Positions 1 through 10,752 of a DNA stretch of 64,000 nucleotides are shown piece by piece. The position numbers and the translations under genes are program-made. The notes beneath the pieces were generated by a model that ran no database searches, was not told the DNA's origin, and saw nothing but the letters and a program-made list of their open reading frames with translations. This stretch comes from Typha latifolia. Lineage: Eukaryota; Streptophyta; Magnoliopsida; Poales; Typhaceae. How positions within the stretch are numbered: position 1 is the first letter of the stretch; each line of letters opens with the position of its first letter. The stretch spans positions 6,634,001 to 6,698,000 of the forward strand of contig CM034105.1 in the NCBI GenBank assembly GCA_019914945.1, read 5' to 3'.

Positions 1-258
1 ATGTAGTGGTCTAGTGTATATTATTGTGGGCTTGGATATTCATATGTTAATAAGTTTATTTAGTTGATAGTATGATTTATTTGGTGTTGGATTATGTGAG
101 CATGGATATATTAGTAGGTAGTATTTGATGATATCATAATTGTATGTGCACAGGAGTGTATCTGTGCATGACGGGCCTCGCCATTTTTGTCACGTGCGCC
201 ACGCGTGCCGTGTGGACGCGTGGGCGTGGACGTGCCAGCGCCGGGCGAAGGCGTTACA
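1..258 (+). repeat. 3' end of a large gypsy-type LTR
   Basis: The sequence closely matches the reverse complement of about 29234-29440, sharing the phrase around 'gggcttggatattcat' and the terminal 'ggcgttaca'. By comparison with the blocks at 29.2-36.8 kb it is the last part of an LTR whose 5' part lies outside the window. No coding signal is present. Superfamily is inferred from the LTR start and end style (TGTAAC-like / GTTACA). Confidence 0.6.
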
Positions 259-1090
259 AAAATAGTATTATTAAATTGAACCATTTAGTCAAAATTTTAC
301 AAAAAAGGACATTTTGCAAGCTAGACAAGATGTTTTGGCGTGAGTTGCAGGCATGTATGCCCACAAGCAGTATTTTATTTTCATACTAAAGTGATTTGCT
401 GGCTTGTGGATTGAAAGTCTACAGTGACCTTTATCGTACAAAGGAGAGGTTTTTGTGGCCTTGCAAGCTTGTAGGCTTGAAACATACTTGAAACCCTACT
501 TCCAACCTTATTGTGGGCTTGTAGGGTTGCAAATCCGCAAGCACCTTTATTAGCTTGCAATGAAGAGTTTCTTTTTTTTTTTAAAGAAGTCCTACGAGCT
601 TGTATGCTCGCTACATGCAGGCTTACAAGCTTGCAAGCCCTAGCATATGGTTAATATTTTTAAAAAAAGTCATATAGGCTTGCAACACCTAGTGTAAGGT
701 TATTTTTTTTTTCTATGGACTAAGATAAGCAAAAGTGTAAGTTTTTTTAGAAAGAAGTCTGTGTGGTAAAGAACTTGCAAGCTTGTGACTCCACATAGTG
801 TGGACTTACCCACAAAGGTGGTTGTGAGCGTATCTTTGATGTGACATGGAAGAGTGACAAAAAATATTTATTTCGGAGGGAAATTGAGGCTATCAAAAAA
901 AGAATTTAGTGTAAATGTGTCATTATTATAGTTGTTGTGATATAAAACAAGTAGAAAAAAATGGAGAATTTGCACCAAAAACACATTTGGTTTTCCATCT
1001 TTGTCACTTAACTTTGTTTTTTGTTTTTCCTTGGAAGTCAGGTTTTCTTTTTCTAAATTTCTTTTTCTTTCGTTTAATGCCTCATTAAAT
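259..1090. other. AT-rich stretch with a degenerate GCTTGCAAGC motif
   Basis: No gene is visible. Between about 310 and 800 the self-complementary word GCTTGCAAGC and the related 'gcttgtaggcttg' recur at irregular spacing on both strands. This suggests a decayed tandem array or LTR fragment. I recognise no family. Confidence 0.35.
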
Positions 1091-1129
1091 ATTGGTAGGA
1101 TACTATAAAAATAGAGATAAGTGTTCCTA

Positions 1130-1405
1130 TACCTATCTTCTTCTTCTTCTTCTTCTTACATCTCGAGCCCATTTTTTTTCTATACAAGTCTCTCATATGA
1201 TAAGAAATGTTACTCTACTCTTCTTCTTCTTCTTACATCTCGAGTTCGTTATTTTTTCTATACAAGTCTCTTATATGGTAAGAAATGTTACTCTATTCTT
1301 CTTCTCCTCCTCCTCCTCCTCCTCCTCCTCCTCCTTCTTCTTCTTCTTCTTCTTCTTCTCCTCTGACTCTGACTCCTCCATCACCTTCTTTGCCTTCTTC
1401 TTCTA
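1130..1405 (+). repeat. CTT/CTC microsatellite with a two-copy ~88 bp repeat
   Basis: A unit made of a (TTC)n run, 'tacatctcgag', a T-run and 'ctatacaagtctc' occurs twice in tandem (about 1136-1222 and 1223-1298). It is followed by (CTC)n and (TTC)n runs to 1365. Serine- or leucine-rich translations here are microsatellite artefacts and not genes. Confidence 0.85.
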
Positions 1406-2140
1406 CTAGAAATAATTCTATACAAGCCTATTATACAATGAATATATTATCATATGTGTTGTATTCAATACATCTTTTCCTAAGGTTATCCATTTGAAAT
1501 ATATTATATGACTCTATAATTCACTCTCCTACTTTTTCTATTTTTCATTTCATTGCTACCATCCTACCTTCGTAAATAGAGAGGACTTATAAATCCTAAC
1601 TGTACATAAGATTTTTCTCCAATTGAAAAAGCTAAAAGAACCAAAAGTTATAATCAATCTTTCAAAATAGAGAATACTAGTGTGATGAGTAGCTAAAAGA
1701 AAGGAACAAACATTTCTTTTATTATATGATTTTGTATTAGGTACTACAGTTATATTTATGAATTTCATAGAAAATTTACAAATTTTGTCATTATATTTAT
1801 AAACTTCATAGTTAAATATTAGCAATAAGAAGAAGAATCATAACAAATAAATTTTCTAAAAATAGCTGCAAATTAAGTAAAAATGACTGTGAATTGTGTG
1901 AAAGTTACAATTAGAAAAAAGAGGATGAGGAATGAGAGAGATACTACCATATTCAAACTTTTAGAGACACATTTCATAATCACTAATGTTGGCCCGACTA
2001 AGCAGCCCAAGAAAGAGGGTGAATTAGGTTTATAAACTAAATAAAAAGATAATAACCAAATATGCAAGTATAAGCACAAATTATAATGGTAATAGAAAAT
2101 TCAAAACTTCATACAAATTAAGAGAATGAAAATAGATATC
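1406..2140. other. AT-rich unassigned sequence
   Basis: No gene, repeat pair or recognisable transposon motif was found in this stretch. Short open frames on the minus strand resemble no known protein. Confidence 0.4.
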
Positions 2141-2149
2141 TTTAAGATT

Positions 2150-2685
2150 ATATTATGAAAAATTAAATGAGATAAACAAAGAAAATATAGAGGAAATATG
2201 ACACCAAGATTTAAAGTGGTTCAGCCAATGCATATGTCCACTCCTCAATATTCCTTCTTTGAGAATTCACTATGCACTAAAAGGCATACACCACTAGCTT
2301 ACCAAAGTGCTAGCAGACTTTACATTGTAAGAATGAAAGAATACGATTCAAAATATGAAATTAAACTCTATAAAGGATTGAAAACTATAAACCTAAAAAA
2401 TCATTATACCTTTGTCCATTGGTGTTCAAGTTCACACATCAAACTTTATGAATTTTCTCACATTAGCTTTAGCTCTTCTAATCTTTCAAACACTCTAAAT
2501 TAATTGTGTGGCTTTTCTGAATTGAGTGAATGAACTTAGAGATCAAACCCACTATATATAGCCTAGCTTCCATCAAGCTTCATGGCTATGAGTTACCATA
2601 TTGAAAACAAAGGTTCATCTCATGAGAAAACTATCATCTCAATCAATGAGAAAATCTTCATCAATTAATGAGATAACCTTCATTT
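2150..2685 (-). repeat. Probable 3' LTR or LTR remnant of copia F
   Basis: This lies directly downstream, in minus-strand sense, of the end of the F RNase H frame (ADPLTK-like at about 2690). On the minus strand a TATA-like 'ctatatatagtggg' near 2550-2570 is followed by a transcribed-leader-like segment. The plus-strand text near 2200 (ccaagatttaaagtggttc) resembles the corresponding part of E-family LTRs. The exact ends were not resolved because the partner LTR was not identified. Confidence 0.35.
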
Positions 2686-2689
2686 AGTC

Positions 2690-3457
2690 AAAGGATCAGC
2701 AATCATTAATTCAGTGCTTATGTTCAATGACCACTTTCTTTTGCTTGACACGTTCCCTTACTGCTAGATACTTAATGTGGATGTGTTTACTTTGATTTTC
2801 ACTTTTGTTTTTCTTAGCCATAAAAATAGTTGCTCAATTATCGCAGAAAATTCTTAATGGCTAGAAATAGAATCCACAACTCTAAGCCCATATATAAAAC
2901 TCTTAAGCCATACACCTTATGAGTAGCCTCAAAATATGAAACAAACTCGGCTTCCATAATAGAAGTGGCAGTCAAGGTCTGCTTGACACTCCTCCATGAT
3001 ACAACTCCATCATCTATTATGAAAATAAATCCAGATGTTGATTTACGTAAGTCAACACAACTTGCAAAGTCAGAATCTATACATAAGCATGTAGTCTTTA
3101 GTTCTTTGAAGATATCTTATCACTTTCTTTATTGCTCTTTAATGGTCCATACCTGGACTACTCTGATATCATCCTAACATTCCTACAGCAAATGCAATGT
3201 CAGACATTGTACGAACCTAAGCATACATCAAGCTTCCTATAGCAGAAGCATATGGAATGTTCTTCATTTGTTCTCTCTCAAGATCATTCTTTGGGTATTA
3301 ATTTAAATTAAACTTGCCACCCTTCATAATGGGAGCTACACTCGGTGAACTATCCTTCATCCGAAATCTCTCCAAAACTTTATTAATATTGATTTTTTGA
3401 GACAGACCTTAAATACCTTAAAGTCTATCTCTATGAATCTTAATGCCAATGACATAA
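2690..3457 (-). pseudogene. Copia F reverse transcriptase end and RNase H (decayed)
   Basis: Minus-strand translation, with several stops and shifts, gives the copia order. It runs from the end of RT (VIGIKIHRDR, then LSQK), through KVLERFRMKDSSPS and NIPYASAIGSLMYA with a TMSDIAFAVG block, to the RNase H block where MEAEFVSYFEAT stands for the usual STEAEYVA. It ends at ADPLTK. The 5' half of RT is at 4478-5085, displaced by the solo LTR at 3458-4477. Reading across that LTR restores continuity (EAP then YVIGIKI). It is clearly non-functional. Confidence 0.85.
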
Positions 3458-4477
3458 TGTTAGACTTTATTTGTACTAATATAATTAGCAAATTGTCTTT
3501 CAAAATACAATTTTATTTATGTAATGTGTCTAGATTTTATATATGAGCATATGCATAAGTTATGAAAAGTAATGAAATATTTGATAAAGAATAGTGAAAT
3601 GAAAGATTAATTTCGAAACCAAAGTATTCGAAATGATTTTAGAATTATTATTGAAGTGATTAAACGGTGTCATGATGGTGAAAGAAGTATAAAATGTTAC
3701 CAAAAGGCTTAAGAACAGACACTCTGCATTCAACTGTCAAGTCTGCTGTTTGAATAGTGCATTCAAGTTCGAACGGACTCGGGTCGCGTTCAAATGCACC
3801 CTACAACGCATTCGAACACGAAATCAGACGTTCGAACACGAAATTAGGTGTTCGAACATGAAATCAAGCATTCACATATACATAGAACGCATTTTAGCCG
3901 TTCGAATGCACTTGGGTCGCGTTCGAATACACCCATGTAACATGCAAGTTTTTAGACTTTCACGAGTTCTGTTTTGACTTGGATTTTCCCTTATCTTGTT
4001 AACCTATATAAGAGTTGGGATACCCTAACCCTAGAATGGTGGGTGATTGCTTTTGAAAAGGATTTCTTAGAGCTACAACATTCTTCCGCCAACAAGGTCC
4101 GTCTCTTCTATAATGCACCAAGCTTTCATCTTAAGGGTTATCTAGATGAAGGATCAATCTCGAGGGTTACTAAGATTGGAGATCAATCACAGGAAGCGAT
4201 GAATCGTGGGTTCTAGCAAGTAAAACTGAAAGAAACAAAGTCGTGTGGATCGACGGGTTGTTTTGTAAGTCAGTCTTGTAACTGCTACAAGTTTAGTGAT
4301 TGGTTTTGATCCGAGTTTGGATTCGTAGTTTTCTTTCTGTTTGGGTTTTTCCATGTAAAAATCTTAGTGTTCATCTTTGCTTTACTTTTTGATATTTATT
4401 CCATATTTATTTAATCAAAGGGCTGATATCATTGCCTAGAGTTTAGATACATATGCGTGTCTAAGTTAGTTTTTTCA
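3458..4477 (+). repeat. Solo LTR of the E (Sirevirus-like copia) family
   Basis: It starts TGTTAGACTTTATTTG and ends GTTTTTTCA. The right third (about 4290-4470) is the reverse complement of the E LTR text at 5595-5760: 'gattggttttgatccg', 'tttgggtttttccatg', 'gatatcattgcctag'. It sits inside the RT frame of copia F. Between 3750 and 3930 it carries about seven TTCGAA-centred words, three in a tandem of roughly 20 bp. I could not make out a clean 5-bp target duplication (cataa on the left, aggtg on the right). Confidence 0.8.
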
Positions 4478-5085
4478 AGGTGCCTCACATATATCTTTCA
4501 TATCAAAATTTTTAGATAGAAATTGTTTCACCTCATGAAGCAAACCATTATCATTGGTTGTAAGTAAAAAAATTCATTCACATATGGAACAAGAAAACAT
4601 ATCTTACTCCCACTAATCTTCTGGTATATGCATTGTTCCATGAGATTTTCAACAAATTCGAATAAAAAAGTCACCCTATGGAATTTAAAATACTATTTAT
4701 GGGATGCTTGTTTTAAATTGTATATGGATTTCTTAAGATTACAAACTAAATGCTCACCATCACTAGAGAGGAATCCTTCAAGTTGTTTCATGTAAACCTC
4801 CTGCTCTGAATCTCCATTAAGAAATGTCATTTCTACATCCATTTGTTGCAACTTTAGATCAAAATGACTACTAATACTAATATAATTCGTAAGAAATCTT
4901 TCTTAGATATAGGAGAAAAAGTCTCTATGTAATTGATTCCTTCTTTCTAAGTGAATCCCTTAGCAACGAGTCTCGCCTTATATCTCTCAATGTTGCCTAA
5001 TGAGCCAATTTTAGTCTTAAAAACTCATTTACAACCTATGACTTTTGCATCATCAGGCAACTCAACAAGATCCCGAACTCCGTTA
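4478..5085 (-). pseudogene. Copia F reverse transcriptase, N-terminal part (decayed)
   Basis: The minus strand reads the copia RT entry block: RDLVELPDDAKVIGCK, then [36 protein letters not shown]. It is followed by a degraded stretch where the NG-type motif and the YVDD box should be. Its upstream neighbour in the ancestral element is the KNEMSSMK block at about 11755. The two are separated by the whole E insertion (5091-11748). Confidence 0.85.
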
Positions 5086-5090
5086 CTTTT

Positions 5091-5587
5091 TGTCTAGGTG
5101 TCTAGGTGTGTAGAGGGAGCATGACAATAAGGGGAGTTTATTAGAGTCTTTCTGTCTTTCTAATCTTGCTTATAACTTTGCTTGGAGAAATTGTGAACTT
5201 TGTCTGTTTAAGTACTTTTGAACTTATGCTCCATTGATAACTTGTGTTTGGATTGTTTATTCATTTCAAGTTATTTTCACTTGATCTTGGATTGGTATAT
5301 GTTTATTTGCAGGGATTGATGTGCAAAATATTCTAGTCTTATTGATTGCTCAATTTGAAGTCTGTGTAATATCTTGTAACCTAGGTGTTTTGTCACAAAT
5401 TGCCAAAGGGGGAGATTGTTAGGTTTTTATTTGTTGGCAATTGGGTACAAAATATTCTAAGTGTATTTTTTCATGTATATGAGCTTTACACAAGTCTAGA
5501 ATATCTCTGATCTGAAGAATTGCAAGATTATTGGAGAAAAGCCGTCGAGTTCACACCGCGTTCACAAATTTGTGAACGCGGGTATAT
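5091..5587 (+). repeat. Inverted copy of the E 3' region (internal end, PPT, partial LTR)
   Basis: This segment is the reverse complement, with few differences, of about 6392-6887. It contains the spacer with 'cacctagacac' repeats, the polypurine tract (CCAAAGGGGGAGATTG at 5404-5419) and about 170 bp of LTR beginning TGTTAGG at 5418. It abuts the 3' LTR of E at 5588, so two opposite-facing E ends meet. The outer edge, TGTCTAGG, follows CTTTT (5086-5090), which differs by one base from CCTTT after the other end of E (11749-11753). The inverted piece therefore appears to have integrated together with E. Confidence 0.85.
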
Positions 5588-6561
5588 TGAAAAAATCCCT
5601 AGACACAAGTATGTATCTAAATACTAGGCAATGATATCACTCGTTCGCTTAAGTAAAAGTTCGTAGAAATATTAAGAACGAAAGCAGAGATGAACGCCAA
5701 GATTTCAACGTGGAAAAACCCAAACGGGAAAAAACCATGGATCCAAACTCGGATCAAAACCAATCACTATGATAGTAGCAGTTACAAGACTGACTCACAA
5801 AACAACCCGTCGATCCAAACGATTTTGTTCCTCTCAGTCTTGATTGCTAGAACCCACGATTCACTGCTTCTTGTAATTGAAGTCCAATCTCAGTAGCCCT
5901 CGAGATTGATCTTTCGTCTAGATAACCCTTAAGATGAAAGATTAAGTTTTGTGGATGAGTAGAACCTTGATAGTTGAAAAATCGATGTAGCCTTAAGAAG
6001 TCTCCTTCAATAATGCTTCTTCAACCACCCTCAAGATAGGGCATCACAATCCTTATATATGATCTCCAAAATAGAGCCAAATCCAAGTCTTATCCATACT
6101 CACGAAAGTCCAATTTTATCAAACTTCGTTGGTGCGTTCGAACACGGCTCGGGTGCATTCGAACGACATGACTTGAACTCAGGTGCGTTCGAACGCGTTT
6201 GTGAACGCAGCTCTCGGTCTGTGTGAATGCAGTACACGCGTTCGAACGTGTTTGTGAACGCGGCTCTCTGTTTGTGTAAATGCAGTACCCGCGTTCGAAC
6301 GCGTTTGTGAACGCGGCTCTCTGTTTGTGTAAATGCAGTACCCACGTTCGAACGCGTTTATGAACGCGGCTCTCTGTTTGTGTGAATGTAGTACCCGCGT
6401 TCGAACGCGTTTGTGAACGCGGTGTGAACTCGACGGCTTTTCTCCAATAATCTTGCAATTCTTCAGATCAGAGATATTCTAGACTTGTGTAAAGCTCATA
6501 TACATGAAAAAATACACTTACAATATTTTGTACACAATTGCCAATAAATAAAAACCTAACA
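5588..6561 (-). repeat. 3' LTR of copia E (974 bp) with 53-bp minisatellite
   Basis: Read on the minus strand it starts TGTTAGGTTTTTATTT and ends GGGATTTTTTCA. Between about 6180 and 6430 there are four full copies of a 53-bp unit containing CGCGTTCGAACGCG, plus a partial copy. The 5' LTR has three. The R/U5 side matches the solo LTR at 3458-4477 and the E2 LTR at 38922-39718. Confidence 0.92.
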
Positions 6562-6577
6562 ATCTCCCCCTTTGGCA
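6562..6577 (-). promoter_or_regulatory. Polypurine tract of copia E
   Basis: The minus strand reads GCCAAAGGGGGAGAT immediately before the LTR start TGTTAGG, the expected place for plus-strand primer formation. Confidence 0.85.
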
Positions 6578-6964
6578 ATTTGTGACAAAACACCTAGGTT
6601 ACAAGATATTACACAGACTTCAAATTGAGCAATCAACAAGACTAGAATATTTTGCACATCAATCCCTGCAAATAAACATATACCAATCCAAGATCAAGTG
6701 AAAATAACTTGAAATGAATAAACAATCCAAACACAAGTTATCAATGGAGCATAAGTTCAAAAGTACTTAAACAGACAAAGTTCACAATTTCTCCAAGCAA
6801 AGTTATAAGCAAGATTAGAAAGACAGAAAGACTCTAATAAACTCTCCCTATTGCCATGCTCCCCCTACACACCTAGACACCTAGACACTCTCCCCCTTTT
6901 CGCCACAAATGCCAAAGACTAGGAACTCAGAGGAAACTGACGCTGAAGAATCGTCAATACAGAA
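6578..6964 (-). other. Spacer between extra ORF and 3' LTR with further PPT-like tracts
   Basis: This is non-coding. Additional purine tracts on the minus strand (opposite CTCCCCCTTTT at about 6888-6900 and CTCCCCCTACAC at about 6859) precede the main PPT, separated by a stretch of 'acaaatgccaaag' type. Multiple polypurine tracts near the 3' LTR are a known trait of Sireviruses. The same arrangement is present in E2 at 39719-40080. Confidence 0.6.
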
Positions 6965-7937
6965 TCAAGGACAGTCCCCTACCAAATGGAGACCATGCAC
7001 TTGAGTACTAAGCTGATCAAAACGATCAGAGTACTGTGATAACTCCCCGTCAGAGTGAGATGTGTCACCGTCAGAGCTATCATCAGAACTGTCGAGGTGC
7101 GAGGAGCGACTAGCGGCAGAAGAGGATGGCTTGAGAGGAGACGACTGGTCGTGAGCTTGACTCCGCTTAAGAGTAATCCGATCCAACGGTTTGTGCGAAG
7201 TAAGAGAAGGTTCCGAAGCATCCACACGCACCCCACTTTGAGTGCACAAATTTGTAATAAAGATGCCAAACGATAACCCCTCACGAGGTGCTTCTTTCTG
7301 TGCAGCTGTGAGTATTGAATCATAGATCACCCCAGCCAAATCAACCGAGACGCCAGATAACATTGCATGAAGAAGAAATGCACGATCCAGACTAATGCTT
7401 GAATGTCGAGTCTTGGGGGTGACATTGTACAAACAAAACAGGTGAAGCATGCGAGCCACTGGTGTCAGCTTCGCATGCGGCATCATGTTCCCCTTCCAAC
7501 GTTCCCCTTTGATCAGTACAGTGCCAGCATAGTCATCAACATCAGGAAGTGGAGCAGATGTGGGGTACTGGAACTCACCATCAGGAAGACAAAGTTCAGC
7601 GCGAATGACATCTGAGTCCAAGTACACAGACACCCCACGAACAGTAGAACGAATACAGCGTTCTAAAATCGTGGCATTACTAAAAAAATTCCCGAACAAC
7701 TTCCACATAAGCAGTTCCGCTCATCCAACACACCGATAACCATCCTCGCTCAGTAAATATCTGTTCTATCCCCAATGTAGAAAAATCGAAAATGACCATG
7801 GGTTGTTCACAGATAACAGGACGGGTCCCAAAATTATGTTTGTATCGGCCGGCAGCCGATGAAATAGAAAACTTTGGAGCCGAAATAGGTGAGGAAGGTG
7901 GCCTAGGTTTCTTGGAAACTGCAGCTTTTCTAGGCAT
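6965..7937 (-). pseudogene. Extra ORF of copia E (putative plant transposon protein domain)
   Basis: It starts MPRKAAVSKKPRPPSSP, a basic, proline-rich tail, followed by a domain with GIEQIFTERGWL, VVREFF, a VRGVSVYLDS block, the LPDGEFQYP loop, GERWKGNMMPHAKL, ARMLHL, RAFLLHAMLSGV and GIFITNLCTQSGV. It ends in a Ser/Asp-rich acidic tail. The pattern matches the domain known as 'putative plant transposon protein' (Pfam Transposase_32 as I recall it). Its biochemical role is unknown. One frameshift lies in a T-run at about 7681-7690. A second copy is at 40163-41134. It sits downstream of pol in the env-like position, in the same sense as gag-pol. Confidence 0.75.
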
Positions 7938-8081
7938 TCTTGAGAAAGAAACAAGATGCAAGATTCAATATATGCCCAAAGCAAACAAAAAGATAGCAAG
8001 AAATAAAAAAAATCTAAGAAATCATGAAAGCCCTAAATGAAATCCATCATCCACTTGAAAACGCTAAGATATCACGTTCAA

Positions 8082-10703
8082 TCACACAAGAAACATCAAG
8101 ATAGGAGCTGAAAATTCATATTGAATACCAAGAGAATCGCAAAATATGGAAAAATTTTCATTTTCAAATTCTCTACCATGATTAGAACGAATCCTAACTA
8201 GGGTAATAGATTTTTCATTCTGCAATTTTAAGCATAGTGATTTAAAAACTTTAAAGGTCTCAAACTTCTCACATAGAAAGGCAACCCAGGTATATCTGGA
8301 GTAAACATCGACCATTAAGAATATATAACGTTTACCTCCAAGACTTTCCGTTTTTGTTGGACCAATCAAGTCCATGTGTACTAATTGGAGCACACGGTCG
8401 GTGGTAGCTGCATTTACCTTCTTGTGTGAAATCCTAGTTTGTTTTCCAATTTGACACAAACCGCACACTCTTTTTGACATTTCTTTCATCTTAGATATTC
8501 CTCTTACCATTTCTTATTTGGTTAGAGTAAATAATTCCTTGTGATTCACATGTCTAAGACGTTGATGCCAAATATCTGCAATGTCAAAAGAGGCACTGTT
8601 ACAATTCAGTTTATGTGACGTTCCAACAACATAGCAATTATCAGATGTTCTAGATCCAAAACATATAACATTACCACCATAATCTAGAATAGTACAATCA
8701 TTTTTGGAGAATTTTACCTCATAATCTTCATCACAAAATTGACTGATACTCAGAAGATTTGCTTTCAAGCCCTTAACGTAAATTTCACAACTCCCCCCTT
8801 CATGTTCTTCGAGATTAGAAAATAAAGATTTGTCGCCTGACATATGTCTTGAACAGCCACTGTCTAAATATCACAAGTCAGAATTTAAAGCTTTCAAGGT
8901 AGTATGTACAACATTACATTTCAAGTCACTTTTCTTGACCCATATGGCCTTTGTTTTCATCCCATAAATGAAAGCACTTCTAGATTTTTGCAAAAAATTA
9001 TAATGGGGTTGAATATGCCCTAGAATGCCGCAATGAAAACATGTTGAAACAAAACCTTTTCTACTCACCTTTTGTCGAGGAGTGTGACTAAAGTTTACCT
9101 TTGGTGCCGTTGACGATTCACCAGTTTATAAATTCACCTTCAGTTTAGAAGCATTCATCTAGGATTGCTTTGTAAATGCGGTTGATGACTTCAGATATTC
9201 TTCCTTTTGTATACCTGCAGAAATGAAGACAATTTTATTATTATTTGAATTACTAGTGTATCCAACACCATACCTGTCTTTTCCAGAGATCTGAGACTTT
9301 AAGATCTCGTCAAGTTTGTTCTTCCCATTTATAAGTGTCACTTCCTTATTCAATCCCTCTAGTTCAATTTCATCAGCCTTCATTTTATTTTTTGCATTTT
9401 CAAGTTGTTCAGAAAGGTCTTTGACACGTTCAAGTTCCAATTTGTACTTCTCCTCAAATTGAATTCTTTCAAGTTCGATTACCTTGAGTCGTTGATGTAG
9501 TCTAAGATTGCTTTTCTTGAGTTTAAATGACTCCAGGTACAGGTCATTATATGCCTTTTGAATTTCAGATTCATCTTCTTCAGCTGGTAACATATCCTGA
9601 TCATCTGTACTATAAGTATCAACAACGGAATCAATATTGAGTAGAGAAGAGGCAAAAGCAACAAAGTTTTCTTCATCTTTTCCAGAATCTTCATCAGATT
9701 CATCTAAGTCATCGCAAGTAACTTTCATAGCTTTACCCTTCTTCTTAAGGCGATTAGGGCATTCTTGTGCTATGTGTCCAAAACCAGAACATTCAAAACA
9801 TCGAACTTTATTCTTAGAATTCTTATTATTTTATTTGACACCGTTGTTGCTCACACCTGTGTTCGAACTCGTAGTATTCTTCTTTTTCACAAATGCTTTG
9901 TTTTTCTCAAGTTTTTCAGCATTCAACTTGTTTGTCTTCCGAAAGAATTTATTGAACTTTTTAACGAACATGGCCAACATCTCAACATCTAAATCACCTT
10001 CATCATCATACTCCTCTATACTTTGTTCAACTGTAGATAGGGCAATCCCTGACTTCCTCGGTTTCGAAAGGTTGGACTCAAATGTTTGTAGATTTCCTAC
10101 CAATTGTTCAACTTTCATAGAATTGATGTCCTTACTTTCCTCAATAGCTGTAACTTTCGCCTAAAACCTCTCTGGAAGAGACCTAAAGATCTTACGGACA
10201 ATTCTGTTTTCAGGAATTTTCTCTCTTAGGTTGAAACTGGAGTTGACTATATCACTCAGCTTTGCATAAAACTCATCAAATGTCTCATTCTCCTCCATAC
10301 GTAGAGTTTCAAAACTAGTAGTCAACCTTTGAAGTTTAGAAAGTTTTACAACCATAGTTCCTTCGTGAGTAGTTTCTAAGATCGTCCAAGCTTCTTTTGC
10401 TATCTCACAAGTAGAGATTTTTCTAAATTCTTCCGAGGAAACATAACTAAAAATTGCATTTATTGCCATGCTATTCCATCCAACTTTTTCATAGTCTGAC
10501 CTATCCCATGACTCTATCGGTTTATCAGCAAGTTTATCATCCACCATGTACATTGGTGGACTCCAACCGTTCACAACGGCAAACCATACTCGTTCATCTA
10601 TAGACTTCAAGTAAGCTCTCATCCTAGCTTTCCAATATCCATAATTTGATCCATCTAGGATATGAGGTCTAATAGATGATTGTCCATCTCTATGAAAATC
10701 CAT
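8082..10703 (-). pseudogene. Copia E gag-pol (gag, protease, truncated integrase) with in-frame stops
   Basis: Start chosen at MDFHRDGQSS (10703), because the frame upstream is primer-site sequence. Domains in order: UBN2-type gag (GSNYGYWKARM; ETTHEGTMVVKLSKLQRL; NETFDEFYAKL), linker, zinc knuckle (CFECSGFGHIAQEC near 9800-9760), a coiled-coil-rich region (about 9560-9300), a second degenerate knuckle (CFHCGILGH), protease (DSGCSRHM near 8860), GAG-pre-integrase (WHQRLRHVN near 8560), and integrase (HMDLIGPT; RSNHGREFEN; QYEFSAP). The whole stretch stays in one frame. It is broken by about six stops, one of which replaces the Trp before the protease motif. It ends at the deletion junction near 8104, so catalytic Glu and RT are absent. 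Confidence 0.9.
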
Positions 10704-10738
10704 GCCTATCTGATCAATCTCAAATAGTGAGAGAACCC

Positions 10739-10752
10739 GCTCTGATACCAAT
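10739..10752 (-). promoter_or_regulatory. Primer-binding site of copia E
   Basis: The minus strand reads TTGGTATCAGAGCG directly after the LTR end. TGGTATCAGAGC is complementary to the 3' end of plant initiator Met tRNA. Confidence 0.92.

Noticed and set aside
1092..1497. Ser- or Phe-rich open frames
   Set aside because: Produced by CTT/CTC repeats in several frames at once.
6130..6430. CRISPR-like array
   Set aside because: Plant LTR context. The 53-bp units are continuous tandem copies without unique spacers.
6090..6458. 122-codon frame with HKRVRT repeats
   Set aside because: Translation of the 53-bp LTR minisatellite, not a gene.
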